From the NCBI RefSeq assembly GCF_009882915.1, contig NZ_WTUW01000002.1, positions 1,516,895-1,580,894 on the forward strand: a DNA stretch of 64,000 nt, written 5' to 3'. The stretch comes from Sneathiella litorea (lineage in GTDB: Bacteria > Pseudomonadota > Alphaproteobacteria > Sneathiellales > Sneathiellaceae). The position numbers were made by a program, and so were the translations under genes. The notes under the pieces are model-generated. The model had not been told where the DNA came from, did not search any database, and saw only the letters and a list, made by a program, of their open reading frames with translations. This document shows, one piece after another, positions 44,701-53,982 of this stretch. Positions within the stretch are counted from its first letter, which is position 1. The number at the start of each line of letters is the position of its first letter.

Positions 44701-45786
44701 TCATGAAAGACGTCGTTCGGTTTTAGGATCAAAAACATGCAGATGGTCCGGCGACACGCGGATTGGCAACACTTCGCCGCCTTTTATATTCCGGATTCCC
44801 TCAAGCCGTACGGTTAGATCAGACCTGCTCTCACCAAAATGGCCATGAACAAGCGTATCCGCACCCAGTTGCTCCACCATGGTCACAGTCATGGGAACTG
44901 CATCAGGCGCTTCAGCTACCAACTCCAAATGTTCTGGACGGACCCCAAGGATCACATCTTTTCCGCCATGTTCCGCCATTCCTCCATCGCCAAGTGGCAA
45001 TGCCTCCTGACCGGAAATAGTGATCGTCTTCCCCATAGAGTCGATCCTGGCCTCCGCAAAATTCATGGCGGGAGAACCAATAAAGCCCGCCACGAAAAGA
45101 GACGCTGGGCGTTGATATAGCTCGATCGGTGTGCCGAGTTGCTCTACATTGCCGGCATTCAGCACCATCAAACGGTGGCCCAGCGTCATGGCCTCAACCT
45201 GGTCATGCGTAACATAGATACTGGTAATCCCAAGACTTGCCTGAAGCGTCTTTATTTCCAGGCGCATTTGAACCCGAAGTTTTGCATCCAGGTTGGAAAG
45301 CGGCTCATCAAAAAGAAAGACACTTGGTTCGCGCACGATTGCCCGGCCCATCGCGACGCGCTGTCGCTGCCCCCCGCTCAACTGACGAGGCTTACGGGTG
45401 AGTTGTTCGTCCGTCAGTTCCAGAATGGTCGCAGCCTTCTTGACCCGCTCCCCAATCTCAGCCTTTGACAGCCCCATGATCTTGAGACCATACGCCATAT
45501 TTTTGTAAACGCTCATATGCGGGTACAATGCGTAGTTCTGAAAGACCATAGCGATATCCCGCTCAGATGGCTCCAGATTATTGACGGGGCGATCACCGAT
45601 GCTCAGCTGCCCTTCAGTAATGGATTCAAGCCCTGCGATCATCCTGAGCAAGGTCGACTTTCCGCAACCCGAAGGCCCGACTAGAACCAGGAATTCCCCG
45701 TCCTCAATCTCGACATCGACGCCATGGATAGCTTTAAAACCGTTCGGATAGGTTTTACGAATGCCCTCTAGAACAACCCGTGCCAT
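44701..45786 (-). CDS. ugpC: sn-Glycerol-3-phosphate ABC transporter ATP-binding protein UgpC
   Basis: A 361-residue MalK/UgpC-type ATPase: Walker [10 protein letters not shown] (37-45), Q-loop [14 protein letters not shown], signature [14 protein letters not shown] (about 133-146), Walker [15 protein letters not shown], and a C-terminal OB-type regulatory domain (about 235-361). It powers the UgpAE permease. It is the last gene of ugpBAEC, 17 bases after ugpE. Its substrate assignment follows from the clear UgpB at the operon head. Confidence 0.93.
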   Translation of the reverse strand: MARVVLEGIRKTYPNGFKAIHGVDVEIEDGEFLVLVGPSGCGKSTLLRMIAGLESITEGQLSIGDRPVNNLEPSERDIAMVFQNYALYPHMSVYKNMAYGLKIMGLSKAEIGERVKKAATILELTDEQLTRKPRQLSGGQRQRVAMGRAIVREPSVFLFDEPLSNLDAKLRVQMRLEIKTLQASLGITSIYVTHDQVEAMTLGHRLMVLNAGNVEQLGTPIELYQRPASLFVAGFIGSPAMNFAEARIDSMGKTITISGQEALPLGDGGMAEHGGKDVILGVRPEHLELVAEAPDAVPMTVTMVEQLGADTLVHGHFGESRSDLTVRLEGIRNIKGGEVLPIRVSPDHLHVFDPKTERRLS

Positions 45787-45803
45787 CGTTTCAAATTCCC
45801 TAC

Positions 45804-46652
45804 TTATTTCTCAGTTTCCGTCAGCCCTTTAACGAAGAGGCTTTGCATAAAAATAACGACACAGATCGGCGGCAACATGGCGAGCAACGCCGTCATCATG
45901 ATTACATTCCACTGCGGCACCTGTTCTGCCGCTTCCAGCATCTGCTTAATTCCCATCACGACCGTATACATTCCAGGCTCGGATGTAATCAGGAGAGGCC
46001 AGAGGTACTGGTTCCAGCCATAGATAAAGAGAATTACGAACAGGGCGGCAATGTTGGTCCGCGACATCGGGATCAGAATATCCCAGAAAAAACGCATGGG
46101 ACCAGCGCCGTCGATACGGGCCGCCTCAAGCATCTCATCAGGAATAGTCAAGAACACCTGACGAAACATGAAGGTCGCCGTCGCAGACGCAATCAGTGGA
46201 ATGGAGAGCCCCCAGTAACTATCAAGCATACCAAGATTGGCAACCACCTCATATGTCGGTAAAATCCGGACTTCGACGGGCAGCATCAGGGTGATAAAGA
46301 TCATCCAGAAGAAGAACATGCGAAACGGGAATCGAAAATAGACAATCGCAAAGGCCGATAACAGAGAAATGGCAATTTTTCCAACCGCAATCATCATTGC
46401 CATGATGAGACTGTTCAGCATCATGTAACCAACGCCATTGCCATCCATGCCGCTCATCCCGCGGTTCAGGGAGATATCGAGGTTCTCAAAAAAATGCCCC
46501 CCCGGTAACATCGGTAACGGGACTTGCGTCATGCGAATTTCAGGGTGGCTCGCAGCCACAAACATGATCCAGATCGGAAAGGCAATAACCACTACACCAA
46601 GGATCAACATAATATGAGAGAAGATTGCTAATAGCGGCCTGTTCTCAACCAT
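45804..46652 (-). CDS. ugpE: sn-Glycerol-3-phosphate ABC transporter permease UgpE
   Basis: A 282-residue inner-membrane permease with six helices and the ATPase-contact EAA loop, [20 protein letters not shown] (about 185-204). The long first periplasmic stretch ([20 protein letters not shown]) is typical of UgpE/MalG. It pairs with UgpA, whose stop codon overlaps its start by one base. Confidence 0.93.
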   Translation of the reverse strand: MVENRPLLAIFSHIMLILGVVVIAFPIWIMFVAASHPEIRMTQVPLPMLPGGHFFENLDISLNRGMSGMDGNGVGYMMLNSLIMAMMIAVGKIAISLLSAFAIVYFRFPFRMFFFWMIFITLMLPVEVRILPTYEVVANLGMLDSYWGLSIPLIASATATFMFRQVFLTIPDEMLEAARIDGAGPMRFFWDILIPMSRTNIAALFVILFIYGWNQYLWPLLITSEPGMYTVVMGIKQMLEAAEQVPQWNVIMMTALLAMLPPICVVIFMQSLFVKGLTETEK

Positions 46653-47533
46653 CAGTACGCCACCCTCTTTTCAACATATTTAAACTGAATAACCGTCAGG
46701 CCGATTACCATGATCATCAGGATAACCGACTGTGCCGCCGACCCGCCAAGGTCAAGGCCGACGAAACCGTCACTAAACACCTTATAAACCAGTATATTTG
46801 TTGCGCCCGCCGGGCCACCCGAAGTGACAACATGGATAACACCAAATGTTTCAAAAAAGGCATATACAATATTAACAACAAGCAAGAAAAAAGTAGTCGG
46901 CGATAGCAGGGGCAGGACAATGTCAAACGTTCGGCGTATGGGGCCTGCACCGTCAATTGCCGCTGCTTCGATCAGTGATTTTGGAATGGATTGCAGTCCT
47001 GCGAGGAAGAATAGGAAGTTATAGGCAACCTGTTTCCACGCTGATGCCATAACCACCAGCCCCATCGCCTCTTCGCCATTCAATTGATGGTTCCATTCAT
47101 ACCCGAGCGCTGAAAGAGCATAACTCACGATGCCCAATGTTGGATTAAACATAAAGACCCATAAAGCACCCGCCGTGACCGGCGCAACGGCATATGGCCA
47201 AATTAATAGAGTTCTATAGGCTCCAGAACCCTTGATGACGCGATCTGCAAAAAGCGCAAGCAGCAACGCGAAAGACATGGAAAGAAAGGCAACGAGAAAG
47301 GAAAAAACAATAGTGATTTTAAATGAATGCCAATAGAGAGGGTCGCTGACGAGTGCCTCAAAATTCCTAAACCAGACAAACTCCGATTTCAGTCCAAAGG
47401 CGTCTTCCAGCAGCAGTGACTGGTAAAGCGCCTGACTTGCGGGCCAGATAAAGAAAACAAGGGTAACAACAATCTGCGGCAGCACCAGAAGAAAAGGCAG
47501 CACAGATGGCCCGAAATGGACATTCTTCAACAT
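46652..47533 (-). CDS. ugpA: sn-Glycerol-3-phosphate ABC transporter permease UgpA
   Basis: A 293-residue inner-membrane permease with six helices and the EAA loop [20 protein letters not shown] (about 189-208). The segments [20 protein letters not shown] and [17 protein letters not shown] are characteristic of UgpA. It follows ugpB after a 72-base gap containing a strong hairpin. Confidence 0.93.
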   Translation of the reverse strand: MLKNVHFGPSVLPFLLVLPQIVVTLVFFIWPASQALYQSLLLEDAFGLKSEFVWFRNFEALVSDPLYWHSFKITIVFSFLVAFLSMSFALLLALFADRVIKGSGAYRTLLIWPYAVAPVTAGALWVFMFNPTLGIVSYALSALGYEWNHQLNGEEAMGLVVMASAWKQVAYNFLFFLAGLQSIPKSLIEAAAIDGAGPIRRTFDIVLPLLSPTTFFLLVVNIVYAFFETFGVIHVVTSGGPAGATNILVYKVFSDGFVGLDLGGSAAQSVILMIMVIGLTVIQFKYVEKRVAY

Positions 47534-47555
47534 GAACTAGATCCCCTCTGAATGT

Positions 47556-47585
47556 GCCGCCGCAACATAATTACGTTACGGCGGC
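47556..47585 (-). other. Stem-loop between ugpB and ugpA
   Basis: GCCGCCG (47556-47562) pairs perfectly with CGGCGGC (47579-47585); the 16-base interior is itself nearly palindromic. No T-run follows in the transcribed direction. As after dctP, such a hairpin behind a binding-protein gene can raise its mRNA level relative to the permease genes. Confidence 0.65.
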
Positions 47586-47605
47586 TTTCATCAGAAAATC
47601 AAACG

Positions 47606-48922
47606 TTACGATTCGTTTGCTTCTTCAAACTTACGAAGGAGAACATCACCGCGCTTCGCGGCATCATCCATACCCTGTTCCGGCGCCTTTGAGCCGTTCC
47701 AGATAGCTTCCATCTCTTCATTAATGATGTCGCGGATCTGGACAAAGTTACCAAAGCGGATACCACGTGAGTTCGGTGTTGGCGTATTCAGGCTAAGCTG
47801 CTTGATCGCCGTATCCGTACCCGGGTTGGACTCATAAAAGCCCTGCTTCTTAGAGAGTTCATAAGCAGCAGTCGTTATCGGCACATAGCCAGTTTCCTGA
47901 TGCCACCATGCCTGAACTTCCGGAGACGACAGATAGGTCATGAACTTCGCAACGCCTTTATAATCATTATCCTGCTTACCGCGGAGCACCCACAGTGTCG
48001 CGCCGCCAATGATGGAGTTTTGCGGCTTGTCGATCACATTTGGATAATAAGGCAGCATCGCCTGGCCAAAATTGAACTTTGCCTGGCTTTTCATGGACCC
48101 GTAATATGCAGAAGAATTCATCCACATGCCACATTCGCCATTTGTGAACATCGGCAGGCTGTCACCCCGGCGTCCACCATAGACAAAGAGATTTCCTTTC
48201 TGCCAATCCTGAAGGTTCTTCATATGGGTTTTGACAATATCGTTATTGAATTCAAAGGTCGTTTTGGTGCTCTTGAATCCATTTTCTTCGGTGGCCATCG
48301 GGATGTTGTGCCAGGCACTGAAGGTCTCGATCATGACCCAGGATTGCCACCCAAAGGAGAAGCCACATTTATATCCAGCGGCAACCAGTTTTTCAGAAGC
48401 TTCCTTCATTTCCGGCCATGTTTCCGGCACCTTTGAGACACCCGCCTTGTCAAGTGCGTCCTTATTGTACCACAGAACCGGCGTGGAACTGTTGAATGGC
48501 ATGGAGAGCAGTTCACCGTCAGATGTCTGGTAGTAACTGATCACAGCAGGCAGATAATCCGACTTGTCGAACGGCTCGCCTGCATCTTTCATCATTTGCT
48601 CAACCGGATAGACGGCGCCCTTGGCAGCCATCATCGTCGCGGTTCCAACTTCAAAAACCTGCACGATATGCGGCTGCTTCTTGGCACGGAAGGCTGCGAT
48701 TGCCGCCGTCATTGTTTCCGTATAGTTACCTTTGAATGTCGGTACGACTTTAAAGTCGGACTGGGTCGCATTGAAGTCTTCAGCGATTTTATTGACCCGC
48801 TCCCCGTTGGTACCGCCCATGGCGTGCCACCACTGAATTTCAGTAACCGCCGAAGCGACACTGGTTCCGCTCATAAAGGCAGCCAAAGCTGCCGGTAGAA
48901 CTAGTTTTTTGAATATAGCCAT
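47606..48922 (-). CDS. ugpB: sn-Glycerol-3-phosphate-binding periplasmic protein UgpB
   Basis: A 438-residue binding protein with a signal peptide (about 1-25) and extended similarity to E. coli UgpB: EIQWWHAMGG, FKVVPTFKGNYTETM, VFEVGTATMMAAKGAVYPV, MPFNSSTPVLWYNKDAL, GYKCGFSFGWQSWVMIE, NSIIGGATLWVLRGK and GIRFGNFVQIRDIINEEMEA. It binds glycerol-3-phosphate and glycerophosphodiesters in the periplasm. It heads ugpBAEC, with a PhoB-box-like site 120 bases upstream, in line with the phosphate control known for ugp in E. coli. Confidence 0.95.
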   Translation of the reverse strand: MAIFKKLVLPAALAAFMSGTSVASAVTEIQWWHAMGGTNGERVNKIAEDFNATQSDFKVVPTFKGNYTETMTAAIAAFRAKKQPHIVQVFEVGTATMMAAKGAVYPVEQMMKDAGEPFDKSDYLPAVISYYQTSDGELLSMPFNSSTPVLWYNKDALDKAGVSKVPETWPEMKEASEKLVAAGYKCGFSFGWQSWVMIETFSAWHNIPMATEENGFKSTKTTFEFNNDIVKTHMKNLQDWQKGNLFVYGGRRGDSLPMFTNGECGMWMNSSAYYGSMKSQAKFNFGQAMLPYYPNVIDKPQNSIIGGATLWVLRGKQDNDYKGVAKFMTYLSSPEVQAWWHQETGYVPITTAAYELSKKQGFYESNPGTDTAIKQLSLNTPTPNSRGIRFGNFVQIRDIINEEMEAIWNGSKAPEQGMDDAAKRGDVLLRKFEEANES

Positions 48923-49041
48923 AATGTTTCCCTATAGGTTGATTATAAAACACCACGGTATGCGATGCCCGAATCTGATTTCTTTCTATCGGAGGCAACC
49001 CGTCCCCTTCCAATAGAGTATAGGTATTTGCCCGACCTTCA

Positions 49042-49059
49042 ATTACGGTTTAATGACAC
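49042..49059 (-). promoter_or_regulatory. PhoB-box-like site upstream of ugpB
   Basis: On the minus strand: GTGTCAT-TAAA-CCGTAAT, two 7-base units around a 4-base AT spacer. It matches the Pho box consensus CTGTCAT at 6 of 7 and 5 of 7 positions. It is 120 bases before the ugpB start and lies in the divergent ugpB/LysR region. Confidence 0.5.
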
Positions 49060-49156
49060 CCCTTCAAACTAATTCAAGATTCCACAATTTACGGGATTAG
49101 TGATAATCTTTCTGAATAACTCCATAACATTGTATTATGAGATTGATGCGTAGATA

Positions 49157-50083
49157 ATGGCAAATGGAATGAATCGGCTTAGACAACTTGAAGCTTTTAG
49201 GGCTGTTATGATTGCCGGCGGAGTGACCGCCGCAGCCAATATTCTTAATGTCTCTCAGCCGGCTGTCAGCCGCCTGATTGCCAGCTTGGAAAAGTCTCTA
49301 AAAATACCCCTTTTCGATCGGCGTCAGGGACGGCTATACCCAACTGCGGAAGCCGAATTTTTATACGGTGAGGTCGACAGGGCTATCACTAGTCTTGACC
49401 ATGTCACACAACTTGCTGCTGATATTCGCAATCAAAAGGCCGGGCATTTACGTATCGCCTGTCTTCCCGGCTTTGCGACCTCACTGCTTCCCCGCGTTGT
49501 CGCTGAGTTTCTGGCTGAACGGCCAGACGTTACCATGTCAATCCAGACCCGGAGCTCTGCCCGGGTTCGCGAATGGATCGCTGCGCAGCAATATGACATT
49601 GGTATTGCAGATGAATTTGAAGGGCATAGCGCCGTCAACCATGAATCCGTCAATATTCGGACGGTTTGTGCCCTATCAAGTCGCCATCCACTCGCCAGTC
49701 AGCAAGTGATCACAGCTAAAGATCTCGATGGATTGCCGATGATCATACAGGATCGGCAGAACCGCTTCTATCACGCGGTCAAAGCCGCATTTGATGCCTC
49801 CGGCGCCGTCCTGAATCATCGCGTCGAAGTCCGCCAGTTTGCAACGGCCTGCCTGTTGGCAGAACAAGAAGCCGGCATCGCCATAGTCAGTTCAATTGAC
49901 GCAGCGGAATATGTCGGGCGTGGCCTGGTGACGCGAACCTTCGAGCCCGAACTGCCCTTTCGTCTCGACATTCTGTATCCAAAGTATCATCCACGATCAC
50001 TTTTGATGCAGGAGTTTATTACGCAGTTTCGGGAAAAATTGATGCCATTTGCCTTACCGGATGAATTCGCAGAACCAATTTAA
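49157..50083 (+). CDS. LysR-family transcriptional regulator
   Basis: A 308-residue LysR regulator with an N-terminal winged helix (RLRQLEAFRAVMIAGGVTAA, then ILNVSQPAVSRLIASLEKSL, about 7-55) and a periplasmic-binding-like effector domain (about 95-300). It is divergent from ugpBAEC with 234 bases between; the usual LysR logic would make it a regulator of a neighbour, but ugp is normally under PhoB or CRP. Its target and effector are unknown. The MarR-GNAT gene follows 52 bases downstream with its own promoter-like site. Confidence 0.9.
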   Translation: MANGMNRLRQLEAFRAVMIAGGVTAAANILNVSQPAVSRLIASLEKSLKIPLFDRRQGRLYPTAEAEFLYGEVDRAITSLDHVTQLAADIRNQKAGHLRIACLPGFATSLLPRVVAEFLAERPDVTMSIQTRSSARVREWIAAQQYDIGIADEFEGHSAVNHESVNIRTVCALSSRHPLASQQVITAKDLDGLPMIIQDRQNRFYHAVKAAFDASGAVLNHRVEVRQFATACLLAEQEAGIAIVSSIDAAEYVGRGLVTRTFEPELPFRLDILYPKYHPRSLLMQEFITQFREKLMPFALPDEFAEPI

Positions 50084-50098
50084 TTGACTGAGTCCAGT

Positions 50099-50124
50099 AT
50101 TTTATTGTCTAATTACAATAAAAT
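50099..50124. promoter_or_regulatory. Candidate MarR-type operator and promoter
   Basis: A perfect ten-base inverted repeat with a six-base spacer, ATTTTATTGT-ctaatt-ACAATAAAAT, starts 15 bases after the LysR stop and ends 11 bases before the MarR-GNAT start. A promoter TTGACT (50084-50089) with TCTAAT (50108-50113) at 18-base spacing has its -10 in the centre of the repeat, so a bound dimer would block it. Autorepression by the MarR domain is the natural reading. Confidence 0.6.
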
Positions 50125-50135
50125 GGGAGGTTAAG

Positions 50136-51059
50136 GTGGCTGTTTCAGAAAAACGTATCGACGCCGTCAGAAGGTTCAACCGGTTTATTACGAAACATAT
50201 TGGCGCCCTTAATGAGGGCTTGCTGAATAGTCGATTTTCCCTGACTGAAATGCGTGTGCTCTATGAGCTCCATACAAATGATGGTCTGACGGCGGGCGAT
50301 CTGGCAAAACTTCTATCTCTTGATCCGGCTTACCTCAGCCGTTTGCTAAAAAAGTTCAAGTCAGAAGATCTCATCAATACGGTCAAAAGCACCGCCGATG
50401 GGCGATTACGTTTCCTCTCCCTCACCAATGAAGGCCGACGTGTTTTTGCGCCTTTTATTGAGGCGTCCCGAGCAGAAGTCGCGACCATACTCGAGCCTCT
50501 CTCCGATGCCGAGCAAATCCGCCTCATCGCGTCCATGAACTTTATTTCTTCAACTCTCGATAGCCCTGAGAAAGGAACTGACCCAATCATAATTCGAAGT
50601 CATCGTCCTGGTGATATTGGATGGGTTATCCATCGGCACGCTGTCCTTTATGCTCACGAGTATGGATTAGATGCGAGTTTTGAGGCTCTCGTTGCCAAGA
50701 TCGGCGGAGAATTCCTTGAAAACTACAAACCTGAATATGAGCATTGCTGGATTGCTGATCGAAACGACGAAATTCTTGGTTCCGTTTTCCTGGTACAGAA
50801 GGACGAGTCAACAGCTCAGTTACGCCTGCTATATGTTGAACCTACAGCTCGGGGGCTTGGGGTCGGCCGCAACCTGATTGAAGAATGCATCCAATTTGCC
50901 GGGCGCAAGCAATACAAAAAAATAACCTTATGGACCAACAGCATTCTCCACGCAGCGATACATCTATATGAGGAGGCTGGTTTCAAACTGGTTGATGAGC
51001 AACCGCATCATAGTTTCGGTAAGGATCTTGTCGGGCAGACCTGGGATCTGGTTCTATGA
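50136..51059 (+). CDS. MarR-type regulator fused to GNAT acetyltransferase
   Basis: A 307-residue two-domain protein. Residues about 5-145 are a MarR winged helix (LTEMRVLYELHTNDGLTAGD, LAKLLSLDPAYLSRLLKKF, wing TADGRLRFLSLT). Residues about 150-307 are a GNAT domain with the acetyl-CoA loop VEPTARGLGVGRNLIEECI (about 229-247) and ALHLYEEAGF-like HAAIHLYEEAGFKLV. Such fusions are common in proteobacteria and may couple ligand acetylation to control. GTG at 50136 has GGGAGGTTAAG upstream. The EamA carrier gene overlaps its stop by four bases, so the carrier is probably part of the response. Confidence 0.9.
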   Translation: MAVSEKRIDAVRRFNRFITKHIGALNEGLLNSRFSLTEMRVLYELHTNDGLTAGDLAKLLSLDPAYLSRLLKKFKSEDLINTVKSTADGRLRFLSLTNEGRRVFAPFIEASRAEVATILEPLSDAEQIRLIASMNFISSTLDSPEKGTDPIIIRSHRPGDIGWVIHRHAVLYAHEYGLDASFEALVAKIGGEFLENYKPEYEHCWIADRNDEILGSVFLVQKDESTAQLRLLYVEPTARGLGVGRNLIEECIQFAGRKQYKKITLWTNSILHAAIHLYEEAGFKLVDEQPHHSFGKDLVGQTWDLVL

Positions 51060-51952
51060 AGCGTGAACAATTGGCTCTTGCAGCTGCCGCCGCGAGCGGA
51101 ATTGTCATTGGAACCGCCACCGTCGCGACCGGATCGGTCGTCAACGAAACAGGTCCCATCACAATTGCTTTCATCCGTTACCTGATCGGCGTCCTGCTAT
51201 TATTACCGCTTGCAAACCGCATTCGCTGGAGCCCGGTAACATTTCGGGACTTCATAGCAATCCTTCTCTTCGGTATTTTTCAGTTTGGATTTCTGATCAT
51301 ACTGCTGAACGTCTCGGTTATTTATATAGCGGCAGGCCTCGCTGTTCTTATTTTCGCAAGCCTCCCGCTTCTCACCATGGCCATCGCCATCCTGCTTGGG
51401 CGGGAGAACTTTACTTACCGCAAAATGTTCGGAATTCTTCTTACCATCGCAGGGGTTGGATTTGCCGTTGGAGCAACGGCGTTCGTTGAAGGCTTCGGCA
51501 TGATGGGCTGGATCGGTATCGGTGCAGCGTTACTAAGCGCATTTTTGGGAGCGCTCTGTTCCGTCCTCTATGGAGCCTATATGCCCCGTTACCCGACATT
51601 ACAGATCAGTACAATGGCTATGGGATGCGCTGTTCTATTCCTGTTTGGTCTCGCCCTTATGGAAGGCATGGCCGATACTGTAACAAGCTTTTCGATAAAC
51701 ATCTGGCTGGTTCTTTTTTTCATCGGCTTCTTAAGCGCAGTAGGTTATTTTTGCTGGCTTTTTGCACTCTCACACATCCCGGCATCAAATGTAACGGTGT
51801 TCCTGGGTCTCAGCCCGGTTACGGCGGCAATACTGGGCGCTATTTTTCTCGCGCAACCGCTTTCTGTTCAGGATTTAATCGGAACCGCGCTAGTAGCTGC
51901 CGGCCTTATCATTTCACTTTGGCGCAAGAAGGATCCGACGCCAGTGCCCTAA
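51056..51952 (+). CDS. EamA/DMT-family transporter
   Basis: A 298-residue inner-membrane carrier with ten predicted helices in two EamA halves (about 5-140 and 150-290), the second ending GLSPVTAAILGAIFLAQPLS and a short cytosolic tail. DMT carriers export amino acids or metabolites, or import some. It overlaps the MarR-GNAT gene (ATGA), so it is co-expressed and likely exports the compound sensed or acetylated by that protein. Substrate unknown. Confidence 0.88.
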   Translation: MKREQLALAAAAASGIVIGTATVATGSVVNETGPITIAFIRYLIGVLLLLPLANRIRWSPVTFRDFIAILLFGIFQFGFLIILLNVSVIYIAAGLAVLIFASLPLLTMAIAILLGRENFTYRKMFGILLTIAGVGFAVGATAFVEGFGMMGWIGIGAALLSAFLGALCSVLYGAYMPRYPTLQISTMAMGCAVLFLFGLALMEGMADTVTSFSINIWLVLFFIGFLSAVGYFCWLFALSHIPASNVTVFLGLSPVTAAILGAIFLAQPLSVQDLIGTALVAAGLIISLWRKKDPTPVP

Positions 51953-52030
51953 ATATTTTTTTCTACTCGGTTAGAACACTGTAATTTTTTAAATAATCAG
52001 AGCGAAATTTGGCGTTTCCACGGTTTTGTG

Positions 52031-52043
52031 TTACGCAGCGTAA
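52031..52043. promoter_or_regulatory. Palindrome upstream of the first GT-C paralogue
   Basis: TTACGC-a-GCGTAA is a perfect 13-base palindrome, 100 bases before the start codon at 52143, in an AT-rich gap. It could be a regulator site. No matching copy was seen ahead of the other paralogues. Confidence 0.3.
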
Positions 52044-52142
52044 ATTTAATTTTGCGTGAGTGAAGGTGACCCGTTTTTCAAGTCGAAGCTGTATTTGCTG
52101 AATTTTGTTGTAGTACGGATTAATTTGGGAACGTCTTAAAAA

Positions 52143-53879
52143 ATGAAAACCGTCAATTCAGCTACAGCCTCCATTTTTATTTTCCTTGCTGTTCTCCTGT
52201 CAATTAGTAGAGCTGATGTTTATGGAATAATTCCATCTCCATTGCAGGTTGCCATCGCGATTGGAATTGTGCTCTTATTATTTGGGGTCTTAGGCGGGCG
52301 AAAAATCTTTCTTACCGTTCTTTTGGCTATTGGTGGCTTCGCCTTAATAATGCTTGCCTGGTCATTTGGAACCCAGCCCTTCTTCCCGGCAGGTCATGAC
52401 GGATATGTATATCATCTGACCGCTATCTGGGATTTGGCGAACGGTTGGCATCCATTTTTTACATCGAATAACAACATTTGGGTTGATTCCTATCCTTCGG
52501 GGTATTGGACACTGCAGTCATTTCTCGTCTCTACCACCGGCCTGACTATGGCGGGACAATCCTTATTGATTGGATTAATGGCGGTTCTAGGGCTGCAATC
52601 TTATGCTTTTTTTCAAGAATTAACGTCGCCATTGATGACGAGATTCAAGCCATGGTCCGCAATCCTGTTCTCTGGAATTGTCGTTGCCAACCCCGTTCTT
52701 CTGACTCAAATACAAACACATTATGTTGATGCTCCGTTATATCTTGTTGGGGCATCGCTCATATTTTTTCTCATTTCCGATGCGTTTTCGCGAGACCGCA
52801 CCGCCTTTGTAGGTGCCATTAGCTGCGTCATTATTTTAATCAACATTAAAACAAGCGCACTTTACTTTACACCGCTTATCCTTTTCGGTGGCTTTTTGGT
52901 GGAGCTTTATATCTTTAGAGAGCCTTCCGAACCGATGCGGAGAGTTTTTCAATGGATCGGAAAGCGAGGCATGTATTATGGACTGGCGGGAGTCTTCGGA
53001 ATTCTCGTAATTGGCTATAAACCTTATGTCACCAATGTCCTGGACCATGACAATTTTTTCTATCCACCATCCGCAGAAATAATGGATAAAAACACGCCTG
53101 TTAATGTTCAGGAACCGATGTCCAGCCCCATGAAATTCCTGATCGGAATGCTGGCGAGAACAGAGCATAATCGGTACGGCATCCCTGTCGAAGCCCCCAT
53201 CAATATTAAAATTCCCGGGACTTTTACCTTGGCGGAGTTTAAGGCGCCTGACTTCGATATTCGCCGTGGCGGATTCGGGCCATTATTCAGCCTTGCCTTG
53301 CTGGCTTCATTGCTCTCCATTTTGGCAAGCCGCCTCGCAATCATTCGAGAGGAATTAACCTTGCCTCAACGGAAAAGCTGCGGCATAGCGCTTTTCGGTT
53401 TCATATTGCTTGGCATGACTATCTTTTTTCCAGAACCCTGGTGGGCCAGATACGTCCCATTTCTTTGGCTCACCCCAATCTTTCTGGCGATCTCACCCCT
53501 GATTTTCGAGGTTACGGGTAGGACAAGGATATTTGCACAGTCCATGCTGACCATAACCCTCGCCTCCTTACTCGGCTGTGTACTTTCAGGGACGTTGGGT
53601 GCCGCGCGGCAACATGTTCAGACTTATGAAAGATTTGCCACACTGGAACAAATGAAAGCAGCGCCTTTCGTTGAACTGACACTTATAAAGGAAGTTCGGG
53701 TATTCTCTGATGAAGACTCTTTATCGCAATCTGATGCGGCCACTGTTTACGCGGAGATACTTCAAGAGGAAGGCATAAAAACAAGAATTACGGCGGAATT
53801 TGACGAAGAAAAATGCGCCCAGTCGGGATATTTTTTCGGCGCTGTTCTTTGGTGTATTCCGAATATGTCAAAGGAATAG
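52143..53879 (+). CDS. Polytopic GT-C-like membrane protein, paralogue 1
   Basis: A 578-residue protein with about ten hydrophobic segments, one of four paralogues here. Shared ordered motifs are: first outer loop HDGYVYHLTAIWDLA (about 85-99), WVDSYPSGYW (about 112-121), THYVDAPLYL (about 195), GYKPYVTN (about 293), RRGGFGPLFSLALL (about 374), FPEPWWARYVPF (about 428-439). A soluble C-terminal tail (about 490-578) ends with paired cysteines in the C-x15-WC pattern. An acidic residue in the first outer loop and a periplasmic tail fit GT-C glycosyltransferases that use lipid-linked sugars, but I cannot assign a named family. Paralogue 2 follows on the same strand. Confidence 0.75.
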   Translation: MKTVNSATASIFIFLAVLLSISRADVYGIIPSPLQVAIAIGIVLLLFGVLGGRKIFLTVLLAIGGFALIMLAWSFGTQPFFPAGHDGYVYHLTAIWDLANGWHPFFTSNNNIWVDSYPSGYWTLQSFLVSTTGLTMAGQSLLIGLMAVLGLQSYAFFQELTSPLMTRFKPWSAILFSGIVVANPVLLTQIQTHYVDAPLYLVGASLIFFLISDAFSRDRTAFVGAISCVIILINIKTSALYFTPLILFGGFLVELYIFREPSEPMRRVFQWIGKRGMYYGLAGVFGILVIGYKPYVTNVLDHDNFFYPPSAEIMDKNTPVNVQEPMSSPMKFLIGMLARTEHNRYGIPVEAPINIKIPGTFTLAEFKAPDFDIRRGGFGPLFSLALLASLLSILASRLAIIREELTLPQRKSCGIALFGFILLGMTIFFPEPWWARYVPFLWLTPIFLAISPLIFEVTGRTRIFAQSMLTITLASLLGCVLSGTLGAARQHVQTYERFATLEQMKAAPFVELTLIKEVRVFSDEDSLSQSDAATVYAEILQEEGIKTRITAEFDEEKCAQSGYFFGAVLWCIPNMSKE

Positions 53880-53982
53880 TCACCCCAAATGATGACATCC
53901 TGAGTCATTTTTGCGAATATATAATCACGACAAATTTTATTGTTCCAGCTTCTTTATGGTTGCATGCGAGGGGGATCCGAAA

